Source: Nocardioides sp. Iso805N
Lineage (GTDB): Bacteria; Actinomycetota; Actinomycetes; Propionibacteriales; Nocardioidaceae
Direction: 5' to 3'
Length of the DNA stretch: 64,000 bases
Assembly: GCF_000364605.1 (NCBI RefSeq)
Contig: NZ_KB822577.1
Coordinates: forward strand, 62,001 to 126,000
A program made the position numbers and the translations under genes. Below, one piece after another: positions 1 through 8,432 of this stretch. The notes beneath the pieces are model-generated. The model saw only the letters and a list, made by a program, of their open reading frames with translations, searched no databases and had not been told where the DNA came from. Every line of letters begins with the position of its first letter. Position 1 is the first letter of the stretch.

Positions 1-319
1 GGCTGGGCCGGCTGTCCGGTGGGGGCGTGTGACGCCCTCGGAGCAGGCCCACCGCCGAACGGACCGCAGCCTGCTGAACGACTGTTCGAGCGCTGGAGAC
101 TGTCCGTGCCGATCGAACAGTCGTTCAGTCCCGCGGGAGGCCTCGTCCTCCGCTGAGGGGTCGTTCAACACGTTGGCCGCGGCGCTGGCGGGCCTGGTTG
201 GGCTGGCGGGTGCCGGACCCCGCCGGCCTTAGAAACCTGGAGAGGCCATCGAGTGCGACGAGCCCCGTGGGCGAAAAGGGCATCTCGTGGCCGTCCCGCC
301 CGTGCCGGACGGCGCTCCG
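1..319. other. Intergenic stretch with a perfect inverted repeat, no gene seen
   Basis: No convincing coding frame was found before the stop of the leftward oxidase. The main structure is a 16-bp perfect inverted repeat, CTGAACGACTGTTCGA at 74-89 and TCGAACAGTCGTTCAG at 113-128, with 23 bases between the arms. A further TCGTTCAA lies at 161-168. The arms resemble repeats at 21457-21607 and near 38201-38250. Confidence 0.6.
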
Positions 320-1717
320 TCACGCCCAGTGGTTGGCGTTCGCCGCCCCCTCAGGCCCGGCGAGGTAGCCGACGAACAGCCCGTCCGGGTCCCGCTCGGC
401 GCGGATCCGGCCCAGCCGTTCCCACGACTCGTCGGAGAGGAAGCGCAGCTGGCGGTGGGAGAGGTCGCTGTCGCCGAGGTACTGCCCGACGGTGACCGGC
501 TCGAGGTCGGCCATCGCGCGGTCGAGCCAGGCGCGGTGCTGGTCGTCCTCGGCCGGGTCCTCCCACAGCACGTACGACGCGAGGTAGATCTCCGACTGGA
601 CCGAGAAGGCCATGTCCGGCAGCTCGCGCAGCGGGGCCATGCTGAACCAGATGGTGAAGGCCTTCTCGTTCGGCAGGGTGGTGTAGGCGCGCCGCATGGC
701 CGGCACCACCTCCTCGGCGGTACCGGAGAGCCAGGCGTTGTCCACGACCCAGCGGTGACCTTCCGGGTTGGCGCGGACCTGCTGGGCGCGCTCGGCCTCG
801 AACGTGGTCGGCTGGGCATCCACGCTCAGAAGCGCCCGGTCGAGCGCCGGGTTGTCCCGGAAGGGGGCGAGCGCCGCGTCGGCCTGGGCCTCGGCGTCGA
901 CCATCGCGACGCCCGTCACCAGCAGCACCGGGGTTGCCGAGATCAGCGGATCGGTCATGGTCAGCGCCACGATCTCCACCGTGTCGGCGATGGTGGCGTG
1001 GGTCTCGTGCAGCCAGGTCATCACCTCGTCGAAGTCCTCGAGGGCGAAGGCCTGGACGGTGTGCGCGAGGTGGCCCGGGTGCGGCCGGGTGCGGAGGTGG
1101 AAGCGGGTGACCACGCCGAAGAAGCCCGGCCCGGATCCGCGTGCGGCCCAGTAGAGGTCGGTGTTCTGGGTGGCGTCGGCCCGCACCAGCTCACCGGAGG
1201 CGGTGACCACGTCGATGGCCTCGACGTACTCGGCGGCCCAGCCCCAGCCCCGGGCGTTCCAACCCTGGCCGCCCTGCAGCAGGAAGCCGCCGATGCCGAC
1301 CGTCGGGCAGTGCCCGCCGACGAAGAACCGGCCGCGCTCGGCCAGGTAGGGGCCGAGCTCGCTGCCACCCTTGACCGCCGGCGAGGCGGTCACGATGCCG
1401 GTCGCCTCGTCGTACGCGATCTCCTTGAGGCCGCCCAGGTCGATCACGAGCGCGTCGTCGCGCACCGACCATTGCGCCCAGCTGTGGCCGCCGGAGCGGA
1501 CCGCCACCTTCCAGCCGTGCTCGCGGGCGAGCCGTACGCCGTTCACGACGTCCTGCTCGCTGGCCGCCCGCAGCACCGCCGCGGGCGTGCGAGCGCTGAG
1601 CCGGCGGTTGAAGATCCGGTCGATGCGGGCCGCCTCGAATCCGGGCTCGCCGCGCAGCAGCAGCTCGCCGTCGAAGGAGTGCCCGTCGATGGAGTGCCCG
1701 TCGACGGCTGCGCTCAC
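320..1717 (-). CDS. BBE-type FAD-linked oxidase, likely bicovalent flavin
   Basis: This 465-residue protein is a flavin-linked oxidase of the berberine-bridge-enzyme/PCMH family, which oxidises alcohols, sugars or aromatic side chains with O2. Motif RSGGHSW supplies His78 and motif GGHCPTVG supplies Cys137. These are the two positions that tether FAD in bicovalent members, so an 8alpha-histidyl, 6-S-cysteinyl flavin is predicted. A C-terminal BBE-like tail is present. The GTG start at 1717 overlaps the TGA of the upstream monooxygenase as GTGA, which implies translational coupling. The ORF runs further upstream, but only as an antisense-looking Arg-rich extension. No signal peptide is evident, so it is probably cytoplasmic. 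The substrate is unknown; context suggests an aromatic or its glycoside. Confidence 0.9.
   Translation of the reverse strand: MSAAVDGHSIDGHSFDGELLLRGEPGFEAARIDRIFNRRLSARTPAAVLRAASEQDVVNGVRLAREHGWKVAVRSGGHSWAQWSVRDDALVIDLGGLKEIAYDEATGIVTASPAVKGGSELGPYLAERGRFFVGGHCPTVGIGGFLLQGGQGWNARGWGWAAEYVEAIDVVTASGELVRADATQNTDLYWAARGSGPGFFGVVTRFHLRTRPHPGHLAHTVQAFALEDFDEVMTWLHETHATIADTVEIVALTMTDPLISATPVLLVTGVAMVDAEAQADAALAPFRDNPALDRALLSVDAQPTTFEAERAQQVRANPEGHRWVVDNAWLSGTAEEVVPAMRRAYTTLPNEKAFTIWFSMAPLRELPDMAFSVQSEIYLASYVLWEDPAEDDQHRAWLDRAMADLEPVTVGQYLGDSDLSHRQLRFLSDESWERLGRIRAERDPDGLFVGYLAGPEGAANANHWA
1670..1706. repeat. 15-bp tandem duplication in the oxidase start region
   Basis: GTCGAAGGAGTGCCC (1670-1684) is followed directly by GTCGATGGAGTGCCC (1685-1699) and then GTCGACGG. 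It sits in codons about 5-16 of the leftward oxidase and duplicates a DGHS-type peptide. It is in frame, so it changes only the N-terminal tail length. Confidence 0.8.
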
Positions 1718-2850
1718 GCCGGCACCACCAGCGCACCCAGCGTCTCGCCCATCAGTCGACCCGGGTTCTCGTCGGGGTCGACGCCGGGGTGGATCTCCCA
1801 CTCGGCGAGCTTGAGCGAGTTGTCCAGCACCATCTTCACGCGGGGGAAGCGGCGCCCCCAGTACGCCGGCAGCACCTCGTCGACGCCCCGCCCGTCGGTG
1901 AGCATCTCGGCCAGGATCACCGCGTCCTCGGCGCACATCGCCGCACCCTGCGCGATCAGTGGCGGGCAGGCGTGGGCGGCGTCGCCGATGATGATGGTGC
2001 GGCCGCGGTACCAGGGCTCCTCGACGCAGATCGCCTCGATCCACTGGTAGTTGACGACGGCGTCGTCGGCCAGGCTGTCGCGCACCTCGCCCCACGTCCC
2101 GCCGTACCCCTGGCCTCGTTCCTTGAGCTCCTTGCCGCGCTGGCCCTCACCCACGTAGGAGCGGTCGAGGTTCTCCTCGAGCAGGAAGGCGTAGCAGAGG
2201 TCCTCGGAGATCGGCGTGTAGCCGGCCTTGAACTTCGGACCGCCGTAGTACATCTCCGAGCAGTCCATCTGTGCCGGCCGCTTGGCCACGGTGCGCCAGA
2301 TGCCCATCCCGACCGGCTTCGGCTCGGTCTCGATGCCGATCATGCCGCGCACCTTGGACCGGATGCCGTCGGCGCCGACGAGCAGGTCGACGGTCTCGGC
2401 GGTGCCGTCGGAGAGGGTGACGGTGACCGAGTCCCCGTCGTCCTCGATCGCTGCGACCGTCGTCCCCAGCCGTACGTCGACGCCAGCCGCGACGACCTCC
2501 TCGGCGAGGATGTCGGCGATGTCGCCACGGACCGCGCCCATCGTGCCGGGCAGCTCCGGTCCGCCCATCGGCGGCGTGGGGATCTCGGCGATCAGGCTGC
2601 CGTCGGCGCCGCGCAGGCGGAGCTTGTTGAACGGGTAGGCCCGCTGCGCGAGGCGGTCGTAGATGCCGACGCTGTGGAACGCCTTCAGGGCATTGCCCTG
2701 CAGGGTGATGCCGTGGCCGACACCGCGCAGGGTGTCGCGCACGTCGACGAGCACGACGTCGACGCCGCGCTGTGCCAGCGCGAGTGAGAGCACGCCGCCG
2801 GTGATGCCACCGCCGACGATCAGGACCCGGCTGGTGCGGGACTCGGACAT
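1714..2850 (-). CDS. FAD-dependent aromatic-type monooxygenase
   Basis: This 378-residue protein belongs to the class A flavoprotein monooxygenases (PobA/UbiH fold), which hydroxylate phenolic rings using NAD(P)H and O2. Visible signatures are the N-terminal Rossmann motif VGGGITGG (about residues 12-19), the DG motif GADGIRSKVR near residue 160, and the second FAD motif GDAAHACPP near residue 290. Length is usual for the family. It starts with ATG at 2850 after a reasonable purine-rich stretch and overlaps the downstream oxidase by 4 bases. It is divergent from the ABC importer and shares its intergenic control region. In this context it may make the catechol opened by the extradiol enzyme at 11115-12065; that link is inferred. 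Confidence 0.92.
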   Translation of the reverse strand: MSESRTSRVLIVGGGITGGVLSLALAQRGVDVVLVDVRDTLRGVGHGITLQGNALKAFHSVGIYDRLAQRAYPFNKLRLRGADGSLIAEIPTPPMGGPELPGTMGAVRGDIADILAEEVVAAGVDVRLGTTVAAIEDDGDSVTVTLSDGTAETVDLLVGADGIRSKVRGMIGIETEPKPVGMGIWRTVAKRPAQMDCSEMYYGGPKFKAGYTPISEDLCYAFLLEENLDRSYVGEGQRGKELKERGQGYGGTWGEVRDSLADDAVVNYQWIEAICVEEPWYRGRTIIIGDAAHACPPLIAQGAAMCAEDAVILAEMLTDGRGVDEVLPAYWGRRFPRVKMVLDNSLKLAEWEIHPGVDPDENPGRLMGETLGALVVPA

Positions 2851-3085
2851 AGGGCCTCCTTTGTGTCTTCGGTCACAGGAAACCGTCGATGCCCGGGGTC
2901 CGGAACCCCGTCCTCGCTGATGCCAGCCATCGCTCTCGGAGCCCCAACGCCGGACGAATGGCTGGCATTCACAGGGACGTTTTCCCCTTGGCTGCGACGT
3001 GCGTCACGCTCCATGGAGTGACCTCAGTCACACAGTCTCGGATGGGAGACGGCGGCCGATGCCGTCCGTTCATGAAGGAGCAGAA
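2851..3085. promoter_or_regulatory. Divergent control region with two operator-like dyads
   Basis: This intergenic region drives the monooxygenase leftward and the importer rightward. It holds ATGCCAGCCAT at 2920-2930 and its exact reverse complement ATGGCTGGCAT at 2958-2968, forming a spaced dyad. The longer string GCTGATGCCAGCCATCGCT (2916-2934) recurs exactly at 6985-7003. A second dyad, GTCAC...GTGAC around the palindrome CTCCATGGAG, lies at 3003-3022. These look like binding sites for a catabolic regulator not encoded in this window. Confidence 0.65.
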
Positions 3086-4303
3086 ATGAGCCAAGACCTC
3101 AGCGCGGACAAGCGTTCTGCGCGGCCGACCTGGCTGCGGAGCGGTCGCCGGGCGGGCAAGCTCGCCGCGGTCGCCGCCGTCGTCGCCCTCGCCGGTACGA
3201 CGCTGGTCGCCTGCGGCAGCTCGGACTCGAACAACACCAGCGCGTCCGACTCGAAGTCCAAGACCATCAGCGCGAGTGCCCAGACGGCGCTCGACACGGC
3301 GTACAAGGGACTGGGCTCGGACCTGGCGAACCTGCCGGCCGTCACGCCCAAGTCCGGCGTCAACTTCTACGTCGTCTCGTGCGGCCAGTCGGTCTCCAGC
3401 TGCTCGGCGCCGACCCAGGCGATGATGGACGCGGCCAAGGCCGCCGGCTGGTCGGCGCACATGGCCGACGGCAAGCTCAGCCCCGACGGCTTCTCAGCTG
3501 CGATCCGGCAGGCGATCGCTGGTGGCGCGAACGTGATCGTCCCGGTCGGTTTCGACTGCCAGGCCGCCCAGGCCGCCTTCGAGGAGGCCAAGAAGGCCGG
3601 CATCACCGTGGTCGGTGGCGGCGGCCCTGATGACTGCAAGCCGCAGCTGTGGGCCTCGGAGCGGCTCTGGGTCTCCGGCTACACCGGCGTCCAGGAGTGG
3701 AACACCTTCGGGCAGTACGGCGCCGACTGGGCCTACGGCCAGAACGGTGGCGACGTCAAGGCGATCACCCTGACCGCCTCGACCAACACCTGGGGTCAGT
3801 GGATCACCGACGGCTTCAACGCCGAGCTGAAGAAGCTGGGCGGCAGCACGGTCGAGCAGAACATCGACATCTCCGACCCGGAGACGGCCGACGGCTCCTT
3901 CGTGCAGAAGGTCACCACCGCACTGCTGGCCCACCCCGACGTCAACGTCCTCCAGGTGCCGATCGGCGGCTGGCTGAACGCGGGCCTCTACCAGGCCATC
4001 GTCTCCTCGGGCCGCAAGAACCTGACGATCGTCGTCGGCGGCCAGTCCGACGCCTCCACCATGGACCTGATCCGCAGTGGCACCCAGAACGGCATCAAGC
4101 TGGGCGCGACCCCGCAGGCCCAGGAGTGGGGCGCGTGGGGCTCGATCGACACCGCGATCCGCGTGCTCGCCGGCCAGAAGCCGGAGTACATCGGCGAGGA
4201 GATCCAGGCCGTGGACGCCGATCACAACCTGCCGAAGTCCGGCGCCTACCAGGGCTCGATCGACTGGAAGTCGGCATTCCTCAAGTCGTGGGGCAAGGCC
4301 TGA
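3086..4303 (+). CDS. Sugar-type ABC importer, substrate-binding lipoprotein
   Basis: This 405-residue protein is a periplasmic-binding-protein type I (ribose/xylose-like) receptor of a CUT2 importer. The N-terminus has basic residues, a hydrophobic segment and lipobox LVAC near residue 43, so it is predicted to be a membrane-anchored lipoprotein. A Ser/Asp/Thr-rich linker precedes the two-lobed binding domain. The chosen ATG at 3086 follows AAGGAG at 3075-3080; an upstream in-frame GTG at 2999 would put the signal sequence too deep. It is the first gene of a three-gene importer operon. Its pairing with aromatic-catabolic enzymes suggests a glycoside or cyclic polyol ligand rather than plain ribose; that is inference. 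Confidence 0.93.
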   Translation: MSQDLSADKRSARPTWLRSGRRAGKLAAVAAVVALAGTTLVACGSSDSNNTSASDSKSKTISASAQTALDTAYKGLGSDLANLPAVTPKSGVNFYVVSCGQSVSSCSAPTQAMMDAAKAAGWSAHMADGKLSPDGFSAAIRQAIAGGANVIVPVGFDCQAAQAAFEEAKKAGITVVGGGGPDDCKPQLWASERLWVSGYTGVQEWNTFGQYGADWAYGQNGGDVKAITLTASTNTWGQWITDGFNAELKKLGGSTVEQNIDISDPETADGSFVQKVTTALLAHPDVNVLQVPIGGWLNAGLYQAIVSSGRKNLTIVVGGQSDASTMDLIRSGTQNGIKLGATPQAQEWGAWGSIDTAIRVLAGQKPEYIGEEIQAVDADHNLPKSGAYQGSIDWKSAFLKSWGKA

Positions 4304-4305
4304 TC

Positions 4306-5934
4306 GTGGTCTCGACGACAGCGCAGCAGTCGGCGGCCGGGGGCGACTCCTCGGCCGCCGGCCGGCCCGGCCCGCCTGAGGATGTCGCGCTGCGAGTGGC
4401 GGGGTTGAACAAGAGCTTCGGCTCGGTCCAGGTCCTCAAGGACGCCTCGCTCACCGTCCGGAGCGGCACCGTGCACGCACTTCTCGGCGGGAACGGCTCG
4501 GGCAAGAGCACCACCATCAAGATCCTCGCGGGGGTCTACCAGGCCGACTCCGGCGACCTCGACGTCCGCGGCGAGTCCTACGACCTCGACGGCTACACCC
4601 CCGCGACCGCGGAGAAGGCGGGCCTGCGGTTCGTCCACCAGGACCTCGGCCTCTTCGACGACCTCAGCATCGAGGAGAACTTCGCCCTCGACGCCGGCTA
4701 CCCGCGCAACGCCGCGGGGGGCATCGACTGGAAGCGCCTCCGCAGGCGCGTCGCGGAGCTGATCTCGGCGTACGAGATCCAGGGTGGCCCGCGCACGCCG
4801 GTCAACCGGCTGCGTCCGGCCGACCGCACCCTGGTCGCGATCGCCCGCGCCCTGCAGGACGACGAGTCCGGCAACTGCGTGGTCGTGCTCGACGAGCCCA
4901 CCGCGTCGCTGGGCAAGAAGGAGTCCGAGGAGCTCTTGGGGCACGTACGCCGTCGCGCCGACGCGGGGCAGACGTTCGTCATCGTCAGCCACCGCATGCA
5001 GGAGGTGCTGTCGGTGGCCCAGGACTTCACCATCTTCCGCGACGGCGTCGTGGTCGGCGAGCTCGTCGACGCGGAGCCGACCGAGGACGAGATCGTGGCG
5101 ATCATGGCCGGTCGCGCCGTCGCCGCGTTGCGGCCGACCGGCTCCATCAGCCATGCCACCGCCGAGCCGGTGCTGGAGTTCCGCGACGTCGCCGGCGGCG
5201 CGCTGGCCGGTGTGGACCTGACCGTGCACCGCGGCGAGATCGTCGGCGTCGCCGGTCTGGCCGGCTCCGGCCGGTCCACGCTGCTGTCGATGGCGTTCGG
5301 CGCCGTCCGGCCGACGTCGGGCGAGATGCGGCTGTCGGGGGCGCCGTTCGCGCCCCGCACCATCGAGGCGGCGATGAAGGCAGGGGTCGCGCTGGTGCCC
5401 GAGGACCGCGCCCACGAGGCGGCGTTCCCCGACCTGACCACCGACCAGAACCTGTCCATGAGCGTGCTGCGCCAGCTGTGGCACGGTGGCCTGATCCGGC
5501 GACGGGAGTCCCGTGCCAACGCCGAGCGGCTGATCCGGAAGTTCGGCGTCAAGGTCGCTGGTCCCGAGGCGCCCTTCAGCTCGATGTCGGGCGGCAACCA
5601 GCAGAAGATCGTGATCGCGCGCTGGCTGCAGCGCGACCCGAAGGTGATCCTGCTCGACGAGCCCACCCAGGGCGTGGACGTGATGTCGCGCGCCGACATC
5701 TACGGCGTGGTCCGCGACGCGGCCGCCGAGACCGGCGCCTGCGTGCTGATCGCCTCCAGCGACCTCACCGAGCTGCACGCCCTGTGCGACCGGATCGTCG
5801 TCCTCGGCGGCGGCCGGGTCAGCCAGGAGGTGGCGGCCGGCGAGGTCAGCGTCGACGACCTGACCGCGCTCGTCCTCAAAGCACCCCAGTCCCAGAAGTA
5901 CACGGAGCAGTACACGGAAGGCAGTCCGGCATGA
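4306..5934 (+). CDS. CUT2 ABC importer, duplicated ATP-binding protein
   Basis: This 542-residue cytoplasmic ATPase contains two ABC domains in tandem, as in RbsA/XylG. Domain 1 has Walker A GGNGSGKST (Lys67) and Walker B VVLDEPTAS, with a degenerate signature. Domain 2 has a Lys-less P-loop GLAGSGRST, the ABC signature SGGNQQ and Walker B ILLDEPTQG. This asymmetry is normal for CUT2 ATPases, where one site is usually the active one. The GTG start at 4306 lies two bases after the stop of the binding-protein gene. The stop overlaps the permease ATG as ATGA. It energises the importer with the neighbouring single permease, presumably acting as a homodimer. Confidence 0.95.
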   Translation: MVSTTAQQSAAGGDSSAAGRPGPPEDVALRVAGLNKSFGSVQVLKDASLTVRSGTVHALLGGNGSGKSTTIKILAGVYQADSGDLDVRGESYDLDGYTPATAEKAGLRFVHQDLGLFDDLSIEENFALDAGYPRNAAGGIDWKRLRRRVAELISAYEIQGGPRTPVNRLRPADRTLVAIARALQDDESGNCVVVLDEPTASLGKKESEELLGHVRRRADAGQTFVIVSHRMQEVLSVAQDFTIFRDGVVVGELVDAEPTEDEIVAIMAGRAVAALRPTGSISHATAEPVLEFRDVAGGALAGVDLTVHRGEIVGVAGLAGSGRSTLLSMAFGAVRPTSGEMRLSGAPFAPRTIEAAMKAGVALVPEDRAHEAAFPDLTTDQNLSMSVLRQLWHGGLIRRRESRANAERLIRKFGVKVAGPEAPFSSMSGGNQQKIVIARWLQRDPKVILLDEPTQGVDVMSRADIYGVVRDAAAETGACVLIASSDLTELHALCDRIVVLGGGRVSQEVAAGEVSVDDLTALVLKAPQSQKYTEQYTEGSPA

Positions 5935-6989
5935 CCGACACCTCGCAGGCGCACTCGCCGTCCGCCCCGGCGGAACCGACCCCGCCCACACCGACGCGGC
6001 GGGCCGCGTCGTCGGCCTTCAACGGCGCGAGCGTGGTCCGCTTCCTCGAGGCCTACGCGCTGGTGCTGATCACCATCGCGGTGGCGATCTTCTTCTCCGT
6101 GGCGCACCCGGCGAGCGTCGCCTTCCCGACGATCAACAACTTCAACGTCGTGCTGGGCAACAACGCCGTCGTGCTGCTGATCGCGCTGGCGGCGCTGTTC
6201 CCGCTGGTCAGCGGCTTCTTCGACTTCTCGCTCGGCTCCACGGCGGTCCTCTCGTCGGTCCTGTGTGCCGGCCTACAGGCCAAGTCGGGGCTGCCGCTCA
6301 TCGTCGCGATCATCATCCCGCTGCTGGTCTCGGCCGTGATCGGCCTGCTCAACGGCCTGTTCGTGACAGCGTTCAAGATGAGTCCGTTCGTGACCACGCT
6401 GGGCATGGCGACGCTGCTCTCCGGCATCACGATCTGGTACTGCAACGGCCGCACCTTCGTGCTCGACGGCTCCTCGGCGCTGATCTCGTTCGGCTCCTCG
6501 CGCTGGTTCAACCTGCCGGCGGTCTTCTTCGTGGTGCTGCTGGTGGCCGTCGTGGTCTGGTACTTCTTCCGGCACACGCCCTACGGTCGCTCGCTCTACG
6601 CGATCGGGTCGAACGCCACCAGCGCGCGGCTGGTCGGCGTACCGGTGGACCGCAACGTGTGGACGGCGTTCGTCGTCTCCGCGCTGATCGCCGGCTTCGC
6701 CGGCATCCTGCAGCTGGGTCGGCAGGGCAGCGCGACGGCCGTCGACGGCGGTTCGCTGCTCTTCCCGGCGCTGGCCGCGGTGTTCCTCGGTGCGACGGCG
6801 ATCGTCCCCGGCTTCTTCAACGTCGTCGGCACGGTGGTCAGCGCGATCTTCGTCTCGATCGCTGTCAGCGGCCTGACCCTGATGGGTGCCAGCGGCTGGG
6901 CGACCAACGTGTTCAACGGCGCCGCCCTGCTCGTCGCGGTCGGCCTCTCCACCTACCTGGGCCGACGGAAATTGCGTGGCAAGGGCTGA
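5931..6989 (+). CDS. CUT2 ABC importer, membrane permease
   Basis: This 352-residue polytopic membrane protein is a BPD_transp_2 family permease like RbsC/XylH. A polar, Pro/Thr-rich N-terminal tail of about 35 residues precedes eight to ten hydrophobic segments. Family-typical stretches include GLLNGLFV and GRSLYAIGSN. It would form a homodimeric channel with the preceding duplicated ATPase. The ATG at 5931 overlaps the ATPase stop (ATGA), indicating coupled translation. The GCTGATGCCAGCCATCGCT motif begins inside its last codons and extends into the following spacer. Confidence 0.94.
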   Translation: MTDTSQAHSPSAPAEPTPPTPTRRAASSAFNGASVVRFLEAYALVLITIAVAIFFSVAHPASVAFPTINNFNVVLGNNAVVLLIALAALFPLVSGFFDFSLGSTAVLSSVLCAGLQAKSGLPLIVAIIIPLLVSAVIGLLNGLFVTAFKMSPFVTTLGMATLLSGITIWYCNGRTFVLDGSSALISFGSSRWFNLPAVFFVVLLVAVVVWYFFRHTPYGRSLYAIGSNATSARLVGVPVDRNVWTAFVVSALIAGFAGILQLGRQGSATAVDGGSLLFPALAAVFLGATAIVPGFFNVVGTVVSAIFVSIAVSGLTLMGASGWATNVFNGAALLVAVGLSTYLGRRKLRGKG

Positions 6990-7003
6990 TGCCAGCCATC
7001 GCT
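6985..7003. promoter_or_regulatory. Second copy of the 19-bp operator-like motif
   Basis: GCTGATGCCAGCCATCGCT here is identical to 2916-2934. It overlaps the permease stop codon and lies 125 bp before the start of the enzyme operon at 7128. A matching position in front of both rightward transcription units suggests shared control by one regulator. Confidence 0.6.
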
Positions 7004-7127
7004 TGAAGCGCGTTCCGCACGAGGTTCGGCACGCCTAGCGTGAAGTCGATCCCGCTCGTTTCCCCCTGTATCCCCGGGCCGCCGCCGGCGCCCGTCCCCT
7101 TCATCAAGACCTCTGAGGAGAACTCCC

Positions 7128-7418
7128 ATGGCCTATGTCGTCAGCGCCACCTGGACCGTCCAGCCCGGCAAGGAGGACGTCGTCCGCGACGCGATCGAGA
7201 AGCTCACCCCGCCCTCGCGGCAGGAGCCGGGCAACGTCTTCTACCAGGCCTACCAGGACCCGGCCGAGCCGACCGTCTTCCGGCTCTTCGAGATCTACCA
7301 GGACGAGGACGCGTACTCCGCCCACGGCGCCTCGGAGCACTTCGCCGAGTACGGCCTGGGCCAGGCCATCCCGGTGCTGGCCAACCGCGAGCGCGCCTTC
7401 TACGAGACGATCGGCTGA
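7128..7418 (+). CDS. ABM-domain monooxygenase or ring-cleavage accessory protein
   Basis: This 96-residue protein is a single antibiotic-biosynthesis-monooxygenase (YgiN-like dimeric ferredoxin fold) domain. It begins with the typical beta-strand MAYVVSATW and contains EPGNVFYQAYQDP and the conserved FxxFExY-like FRLFEIYQD segment. Members act as small cofactor-free quinol monooxygenases or as accessory proteins for reactive catabolic intermediates. A good GAGGAG ribosome site lies about 8 bases before ATG 7128. It is the first enzyme gene of the catabolic operon and lies 6 bp before the FAH gene. The exact reaction cannot be read from sequence. Confidence 0.88.
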   Translation: MAYVVSATWTVQPGKEDVVRDAIEKLTPPSRQEPGNVFYQAYQDPAEPTVFRLFEIYQDEDAYSAHGASEHFAEYGLGQAIPVLANRERAFYETIG

Positions 7419-7424
7419 GCTGGC

Positions 7425-8432
7425 ATGAGACTGGCAGCTTTCCGCCGTACGGACGAGGCGGTGGGCACCCGCCGCGTCGGCCTCGTGGTGGGAGACGGGA
7501 CCGGCGACCGGTCGACCTGGTGGCTGCACCCGTTCGCCGACGGCACCGACCTGGTCGCCCTGCTGGCGGCACCCGCGGCCGAGCGCGAGGCGGCGGCCGA
7601 CGCGGCGGCCCAGGGCGATGGGCTGCAGCCGGACGACGTGGTGCTGCTGCCGCCGGTCTACCCGGTCGCGATGCGCGACTTCCTCACCTTCGAGGCGCAC
7701 GTGGACGGGATGGAGCGCGGTCACGGCAACCCCGGGCCGCCGGCCGAGTGGTACGACGCGCCGGTCTTCCTGTTCATGGCGCCGCACGCGGTGACCGGTG
7801 CGCACGAGGCGGTACCGATGCCGCCGGACACCGAGCGCTTCGACTTCGAGCTGGAGATCGCCGCGGTGATCTGCCGCGACGTCCGCGACGTCACCCCGGA
7901 GCAGGCCCGCGAGGCCATCGGCGGCTACTGCATCATGAACGACTGGTCGGCCCGCGACGTCCAGGGCAAGGAGATGACGCTCAAGCTCGGCCCGTCCAAG
8001 GGCAAGGACTTCGCCACCACCATCGGTCCCTGGGTCGTCACCGCCGACGAGCTGGACGAGTGCCGCGACGCCGACGGCTTCCTCGACCTGGAGATGACCG
8101 TGAAGGTCAACGACGAGCAGGTCGGCGCGGACCGGTCGGGCCACATGGGCTGGTCCTTCGAGCAGCTGGTCGCGCACGCGTCCCGGGCCTCGTGGGTCAA
8201 GGCGGGCGAGGTGCTCGCCTCGGGCACGTGCGCGTCCGGCTCGCTCGCCGAGTCCTGGGGCCGCAACGGCTCGCTCACCCCGCCGCCGCTGCAGGTGGGT
8301 GACGTGGTGGAGATGTCGATCGAGCGGCTCGGCACGATCCGCAACGTCGTCGCACCGCGTGCCGAGAGCGTGGCCGCGGTGTCGCCTGCCCGTCGGCGTA
8401 CGGATCAGGCGCGGCTGGAGGAGTCGGCATGA
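7425..8432 (+). CDS. FAH-family hydrolase, first paralog
   Basis: This 335-residue protein belongs to the fumarylacetoacetate hydrolase family, which hydrolyses or decarboxylates 1,3-diketo acids and acylpyruvates in aromatic catabolism. The conserved block RDFLTFEAHV lies around residue 85, metal-site strand FDFELEIA around 140, and NDWSARDVQ and GPSKGKDFAT further on. Glu residues of FELE and a downstream Asp should bind Mg or Mn. It ends in a variable basic tail. It overlaps the aldehyde dehydrogenase start by 4 bases. A paralog sits at 12930-13835. A role on a meta-cleavage product is inferred from the nearby extradiol enzyme. Confidence 0.92.
   Translation: MRLAAFRRTDEAVGTRRVGLVVGDGTGDRSTWWLHPFADGTDLVALLAAPAAEREAAADAAAQGDGLQPDDVVLLPPVYPVAMRDFLTFEAHVDGMERGHGNPGPPAEWYDAPVFLFMAPHAVTGAHEAVPMPPDTERFDFELEIAAVICRDVRDVTPEQAREAIGGYCIMNDWSARDVQGKEMTLKLGPSKGKDFATTIGPWVVTADELDECRDADGFLDLEMTVKVNDEQVGADRSGHMGWSFEQLVAHASRASWVKAGEVLASGTCASGSLAESWGRNGSLTPPPLQVGDVVEMSIERLGTIRNVVAPRAESVAAVSPARRRTDQARLEESA

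Noticed and set aside
287..2050. Long plus-strand open frames opposite the two flavoenzyme genes
   Set aside because: Arg/Val/His-rich, no family motifs; a shadow of real minus-strand genes caused by high-GC codon bias.
4246..5991. 581-codon minus-strand frame across the ABC ATPase
   Set aside because: The plus strand carries all Walker motifs; the antisense translation has no recognisable domain.
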